This document shows positions 5,888 to 8,830 of a stretch of 8,830 nucleotides of DNA, in pieces. Within the stretch, counting starts at the first letter, position 1; each line of letters opens with the position of its first letter. The translations under genes were made by a program, and so were the position numbers. The notes beneath the pieces were generated by a model, which saw nothing but the letters and a program-made list of their open reading frames with translations, made no database searches and was not told the DNA's origin. The stretch spans positions 1-8,830 of the forward strand of contig JACOVT010000015.1 of NCBI GenBank assembly GCA_016177165.1. The letters are read 5' to 3'. This DNA is from Microcaldota archaeon. Lineage in GTDB: Archaea; B1Sed10-29; JACOVT01.

Positions 5888-6867
5888 TAGAATGGCCTCC
5901 TGTTCCTTCGTTTCTCCATCAATAAATCAGTTTGCGTTGCGCTCAGCTCTGCTTTCAGTGAAGCCAGCCACCCGTGATCGAGGCGCGCTGCCAAGTCAGC
6001 CTCCACTATCGGGGAGGGCATGCCGTAGTCTTTCGAGAAGCCACACAGCCCCAAGACGAGTCCGGCGAGGCCGCGCGAGTTGAGCCCGTAATCATAATAC
6101 TCGACGCGCACCGGCCTATCTCTAGCGGCTGTGCAGACGTAGAACAGGCGAAGCTTGGAAGCATCACCCGGCCGGAAAGTCTTGAGCACCGGGTGTTCCT
6201 GCGGGTTTTGGGCGTAGGAAAAGTCTGGCGTGCATTCTTGCTCGCGGAGCACGTACGACAAGAGGACCGTGTCCGGGCAGCTGTCACTACACTCGCGCGA
6301 TACGCGGGTGCCGCGCGAATCCTCCACTATCCCCAGCACCGGGCAGTCGAGGCTTTGCGAGAGGCGAAAGAGTTTCTCGTACTCACTCACTACTTGCTGA
6401 TAGAGCAAATAGGAGGTGGAGCCTTCGCGCGGCTTGTCCACGTATTGCGGGACGAGCGAGCCATGCATCAGCAGGAACTTCGGGCGCACTTGCTCCAGCA
6501 CGCGCACGCCCAGCGAGACCTCCTCTAGAATGCGGTAGAGGGAGTGCTTGTTCCGGAACTCTTCCATTTCTGCGTCGTGAAAATCCCAGAACAGCTTGGG
6601 CTCTACGTTTGATTCCGGAAAGTAGGAGGTCATCTCGAGGCGGCCTGCGTTGAAACGCATCACTGCAGCCATGGCGCGCACCAGCGTCACGTTGAGGCCG
6701 TGCAACTCGTCGTGCAGAAGCCCGCCGTCTACGGCAGCCACGGTGGCCGTCACCGGCGCAGCGTGCGCCTGCAAGGCCAACATCGGGCGCAGTTTCTCAG
6801 CGCGCTCGCGCCGCTGGCGGTCGAGCTCGGATATGCGCGCAGCCAGTTTGGAAGCGTCCACGCACAT
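5887..6867 (-). CDS. nurA: 5'-3' nuclease NurA
   Basis: The 326-aa protein matches the NurA family of RNase H-like nucleases that form a dimer docked on HerA for end resection. Visible family features are AAVDGG with D47 (first metal aspartate), acidic residues E99/E102 in the following region, FLLMHGSLVP (131-140), GIVEDSRGTR (179-188) and the C-terminal PSPIVEADLAAR (285-295). The HGS at 135-137 stands where family members normally have DGS, so an expected metal-binding Asp appears replaced by His, a one-base change (CAT for GAT). ATG 6867 is used, although GTG 6861 (codon 3) would lie about 24 bp from a possible A-box and could be a leaderless start. It heads the nurA-herA unit. Family assignment is strong from both motifs and its coupling to herA; activity is uncertain. 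Confidence 0.88.
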   Translation of the reverse strand: MCVDASKLAARISELDRQRRERAEKLRPMLALQAHAAPVTATVAAVDGGLLHDELHGLNVTLVRAMAAVMRFNAGRLEMTSYFPESNVEPKLFWDFHDAEMEEFRNKHSLYRILEEVSLGVRVLEQVRPKFLLMHGSLVPQYVDKPREGSTSYLLYQQVVSEYEKLFRLSQSLDCPVLGIVEDSRGTRVSRECSDSCPDTVLLSYVLREQECTPDFSYAQNPQEHPVLKTFRPGDASKLRLFYVCTAARDRPVRVEYYDYGLNSRGLAGLVLGLCGFSKDYGMPSPIVEADLAARLDHGWLASLKAELSATQTDLLMEKRRNRRPF

Positions 6868-6872
6868 GTTAG

Positions 6873-6888
6873 GCTTTTAAGATTAAAG
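6873..6888. promoter_or_regulatory. Divergent promoters for pth2 and nurA
   Basis: In the 35-bp gap, CTTTTAAGA (6874-6882, plus) is centred 25 bp before the pth2 ATG 6903, the spacing for a leaderless mRNA. For the minus strand, CTTTAATC (6888-6881) is the best A-box; its spacing fits a start near 6859-6861, close to the nurA start codon. The plus-strand call is stronger than the minus-strand one. Confidence 0.5.
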
Positions 6889-6902
6889 AGCTTGCTGAAA
6901 CC

Positions 6903-7265
6903 ATGGCAAAAGAGGAGGACCCGAAGCAGGTAATTCTTGTCCGCAAGGACCTCAAGCTAGGCCGCGGGAAAATGGCTGCGCAGGTGGCGCACGCCAGCGT
7001 TTCCGCGTACTTGGAGGCTGTCGAGCATGCTCCCAAGGTAGCGGACAAGTGGCTGATGGAGGGCCAAAAGAAAGTGGTGCTGTGGGTGAAGGACGAGCAC
7101 GAGCTCTTTGACCTCTACAAGAGCGTTCCCAAAAAGATTCCTACTGCAGTGATAGCTGACGCCGGACTCACCCAACTCGATCCAGGTACTGTTACTTGCG
7201 CGGCGATCGGCCCGTGGACCGACAAGGACATACACAAGCTTACCGGCCACCTGAAGCTGGCGTGA
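6903..7265 (+). CDS. pth2: Peptidyl-tRNA hydrolase Pth2
   Basis: The 120-aa enzyme cleaves the ester bond of peptidyl-tRNA released from stalled ribosomes, recycling tRNA in the cytoplasm; archaea use this Pth2 fold rather than bacterial Pth. Diagnostic motifs are VRKDLKLGRGKMAAQVAHAS (13-32, the GKxAAQxAHA hallmark), a central KWLMEGQKKVVLWV (49-62), and the C-terminal AVIADAGLTQLDPGTVTCAAIGP, with the DAGxTQxxPGTxT active-site segment. Length is standard for the family (about 115-120 aa). ATG 6903 gives the usual short N-terminus and sits at leaderless spacing from an A-box. It is followed after 4 bp by the Hjc gene, so the two are probably cotranscribed. Confidence 0.95.
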   Translation: MAKEEDPKQVILVRKDLKLGRGKMAAQVAHASVSAYLEAVEHAPKVADKWLMEGQKKVVLWVKDEHELFDLYKSVPKKIPTAVIADAGLTQLDPGTVTCAAIGPWTDKDIHKLTGHLKLA

Positions 7266-7269
7266 GCGC

Positions 7270-7629
7270 ATGGGAACAAACTATTCGCGAGGTTATTCTC
7301 TAGAGTACAAGGTGAAGCAGGCTTTCGAGGAGCGCGGCCTGCTCGTGCTGCGCTCGCCTGCGAGCAGGAGCGAGCTCGATGTTGTCGCGCTCTCGCCACG
7401 CGGCGGCAGGTTCTTTGTCCAGTGCAAGAAGACGAGCAAGGACGCGCTCTACGTCTACGGCCTCCAGCCACTCGTCGACCTTGCAAGCAGGTACAACGCC
7501 ACGCCACTCTTGTGCTATTCGCTCCGCAGGACGCCCGTTTACTGCCGCGAGCTCGTTGCAGGCGAGTTCAAGGCCAAGCGAGACGAACGGCACGTCGAGT
7601 TCAGGGATTACTTGGCGCGCAGCATCTAA
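7270..7629 (+). CDS. hjc: Archaeal Holliday junction resolvase Hjc
   Basis: The 119-aa protein fits Hjc, a homodimeric restriction-endonuclease-fold nuclease that cuts four-way junctions formed in recombination and fork repair. The N-terminus SRGYSLEYKVKQAFEERG with E12 matches the family opening GxxxExxxxxxLxxxG. Next come VLRSPASRSELDVVAL with S32 and D37 (the GSG...PD region) and FFVQCKKT, where Q51-C52-K53 fills the normal (E)xK catalytic motif. The usual Glu (E46 in P. furiosus Hjc) is therefore Gln here; QxK variants occur in this nuclease superfamily, so activity may be retained. It lies 4 bp after pth2, and shares the region with rad50, herA and nurA. Another endonuclease-fold protein of similar size (Hje or an uncharacterised relative) is the main alternative. 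Confidence 0.85.
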   Translation: MGTNYSRGYSLEYKVKQAFEERGLLVLRSPASRSELDVVALSPRGGRFFVQCKKTSKDALYVYGLQPLVDLASRYNATPLLCYSLRRTPVYCRELVAGEFKAKRDERHVEFRDYLARSI

Positions 7630-7632
7630 AGG

Positions 7633-7640
7633 CATAAAAA
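7633..7640 (+). promoter_or_regulatory. A-box upstream of first CBS gene
   Basis: CATAAAAA follows the hjc stop by 4 bp. It predicts a start near 7662 and a leader of about 14 nt that contains GGTGGT (7667-7672), a partial Shine-Dalgarno match close to ATG 7676. Confidence 0.5.
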
Positions 7641-7675
7641 CTCCCGCGCCTTGTTCTAGATTGGCTGGTGGTTGG

Positions 7676-8209
7676 ATGGCTTTGGTGAAGGTCGGCGACG
7701 TGATGCACCGCGGAGTACTTGTCTGCCACAAGGGCACGAGCATACGCGAAGTGGCCAACGTGATGCGGCGCACCGGGATAGGCGGCATGCCCGTGGTGAA
7801 CGAGAAGCACAAGCTCACAGGCATAATCACAGAGGGAGACATCATAAGCAAGGTCGTCGCTGCCGGCAAAGACCCGGCCAAGACAACAGTGTCGGGCGTG
7901 ATGTCCCGGCCTGTCAGGACAATATCGCCAGAGGCCGACGTCACGGAAGCGGCAAGACTGATGCGCGACCTCAACGTATCAAGGATACCAGTCGTGACGC
8001 GCCGCGGCCTGATAGGCATTATTACGCAGACTGACATTGTTCACGCAGAACCCGCGCTCGTCGACCTGGCGCGCGAGCGCGAGATGCTCGAGCGCGTCCC
8101 GTCCTCCGAAAAGCTGATGCTGCTAAGCGGCGAATGCGAGGAATGCGGCAACTACTCCGAATCTCTAAGGTATTCACAGGGAGCGCTGAAGTGCGAGGAC
8201 TGCTACTAG
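7676..8209 (+). CDS. CBS-pair protein with C-terminal zinc ribbon, 177 aa
   Basis: The protein holds two CBS domains (about residues 4-60 and 71-128), each ending in the typical GIIT-x-x-D strand-turn (GIITEGD 49-55 and GIITQTD 114-120). Paired CBS domains form a Bateman module that usually binds adenosine nucleotides or S-adenosylmethionine and regulates partners. The C-terminus carries C154/C157 and C173/C176, a compact zinc ribbon that could bind nucleic acid or a protein; CBS proteins with such ribbons are known in archaea, mostly without a defined role. The open frame extends upstream across hjc, but only from ATG 7676 is the sequence CBS-like, and a promoter and GGTGGT precede it. The next CBS gene begins 7 bp after its stop, so the two are probably one operon. 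No catalytic IMP dehydrogenase domain is present. Confidence 0.88.
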   Translation: MALVKVGDVMHRGVLVCHKGTSIREVANVMRRTGIGGMPVVNEKHKLTGIITEGDIISKVVAAGKDPAKTTVSGVMSRPVRTISPEADVTEAARLMRDLNVSRIPVVTRRGLIGIITQTDIVHAEPALVDLAREREMLERVPSSEKLMLLSGECEECGNYSESLRYSQGALKCEDCY

Positions 8210-8216
8210 TGGTCGC

Positions 8217-8830
8217 ATGAGCCTACTAGGAATCGCATCAGATCAGGTTTACGCAGTCTCGCCGCAAGACACGCTTGCGCACGTGAGGAACGTATTTGTA
8301 AAGCGTGGCGTGTCGCACGTGCTCGTCTACGACACCAAGGTAAGGGGCATGGTTACCGACAACGACTTGGCAAACGCGCTGCTGCGAGAACGGAGATCCA
8401 TAGACGCCATCCCAGTTTCGCAGGTCATGAGCAAGAACGTGATCACCGTGACTCCTAATGATTCGCCGCAAGAGGCGGCACGGCTGATGAGCGAAAAGCA
8501 CATTTCAGGAATCCCGGTCGTAAAGGGCGGCGACGTGCTAGGGATAGTCACTAAGACCGACCTGACGCGCCACTTTGCGGAAAACTTCACTGGTTTTGCA
8601 AGCGTTGGCGAGCTGATGAGCACGACTCCAAAGACCATACAAGAGTTCCAGTCTATATTCCACGCCGCTAACGAGATGAAGCGCAAGCACGTCAAGCGCC
8701 TGGTCGTCATGCGTGACAAGAAGCCCGCTGGGATGGTGTCAGAACGCGACCTCAGCTTGGCGACGTTCGGGCTGCGGCCCTCGAGGGTGGTTTTCTCCAG
8801 AACCGGACGATCAGGCATGCCGCACAGGAA
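8217..8830 (+). CDS. CBS-domain protein, at least three CBS repeats (partial)
   Basis: ATG 8217 opens a frame of 204 codons with no stop before the window ends, so the C-terminus is missing. Three CBS repeats are visible: about residues 9-60 (GMVTDND 44-50), 67-122 (MSKNVITVTP, GIVTKTD 109-115) and 130-186 (MSTTPKT, GMVSERD 172-178). A fourth repeat is likely beyond the edge, since CBS domains usually occur in pairs; the segment after 186 (RPSRVVFSRTG) may begin it or a different domain. It starts 7 bp after the preceding CBS gene and the pair may have come from a duplication. CBS modules sense adenine nucleotides or related ligands; the partner here is unknown. Confidence 0.85.
   Translation, partial: MSLLGIASDQVYAVSPQDTLAHVRNVFVKRGVSHVLVYDTKVRGMVTDNDLANALLRERRSIDAIPVSQVMSKNVITVTPNDSPQEAARLMSEKHISGIPVVKGGDVLGIVTKTDLTRHFAENFTGFASVGELMSTTPKTIQEFQSIFHAANEMKRKHVKRLVVMRDKKPAGMVSERDLSLATFGLRPSRVVFSRTGRSGMPHR

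Noticed and set aside
7379..7675. A 99-codon upstream extension of the first CBS gene.
   Set aside because: It overlaps hjc in another frame, reads as serine/arginine-rich low-complexity, and the A-box at 7633 lies downstream of it. ATG 7676 is the credible start.
7676..8830. Possible IMP dehydrogenase, given the CBS domains.
   Set aside because: Neither protein has a TIM-barrel catalytic domain; they consist of CBS repeats, with a zinc ribbon in the first.

Overview
The window is archaeal. Evidence: archaeal A-box promoters at about -25; a split-exon tRNA gene whose introns have bulge-helix-bulge-like borders; and archaeal informational genes (RNA polymerase subunit K, ribosomal protein eS17, aEF-1beta, Pth2, a zinc-ribbon micro-protein of the COG2888 type) beside archaeal recombination genes (Rad50, HerA, NurA, Hjc). 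Genes are tightly packed: several overlap, and intergenic gaps are 4-75 bases. By eye the base composition is moderately GC-rich. The D-loop tRNA intron and the compactness would suit a DPANN lineage such as Micrarchaeota, but Crenarchaeota and others also have non-canonical tRNA introns, so this placement is a low-confidence inference.

Layout. Positions 1-209 (minus) hold a tRNA-Arg(GCG) gene interrupted by two introns, a structured 96-nt one in the D-loop and a 39-nt one at the canonical 37/38 site. Then come two plus-strand translation genes, a 50-aa four-CxxC zinc protein (273-425) and aEF-1beta (501-755). A minus-strand pair follows: an unrecognised 133-aa basic protein (771-1172) overlapped by a Mut7-C/PIN-like RNase-fold protein with a zinc ribbon (1120-1590). 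Rad50 (1632-3908, plus) diverges from this pair across a 41-bp gap that appears to hold two leaderless promoters.

Rad50 converges on an rpoK-rps17e pair (minus, 4337 to 3905); a single CTAG palindrome supplies both stop codons. Upstream on the minus strand is nurA-herA (6867 to 4391), coupled by a TAATG overlap. From 6903 the plus strand carries pth2 and hjc (4-bp gap), then two tandem CBS-domain genes, the second running off the window.

Functionally, Rad50, HerA and NurA belong to the archaeal double-strand-break end-resection machinery, and Hjc resolves the Holliday junctions made later in recombination. These lie within about 6 kb, but mre11, the usual partner, is not in the window. NurA and Hjc each show a conservative-looking change at an expected metal-binding acid (Asp to His, Glu to Gln). 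The remaining genes serve translation and transcription (tRNA-Arg, COG2888 protein, aEF-1beta, eS17, RpoK, Pth2) or probable ligand sensing (CBS proteins). I saw no mobile element, CRISPR array or phage gene.
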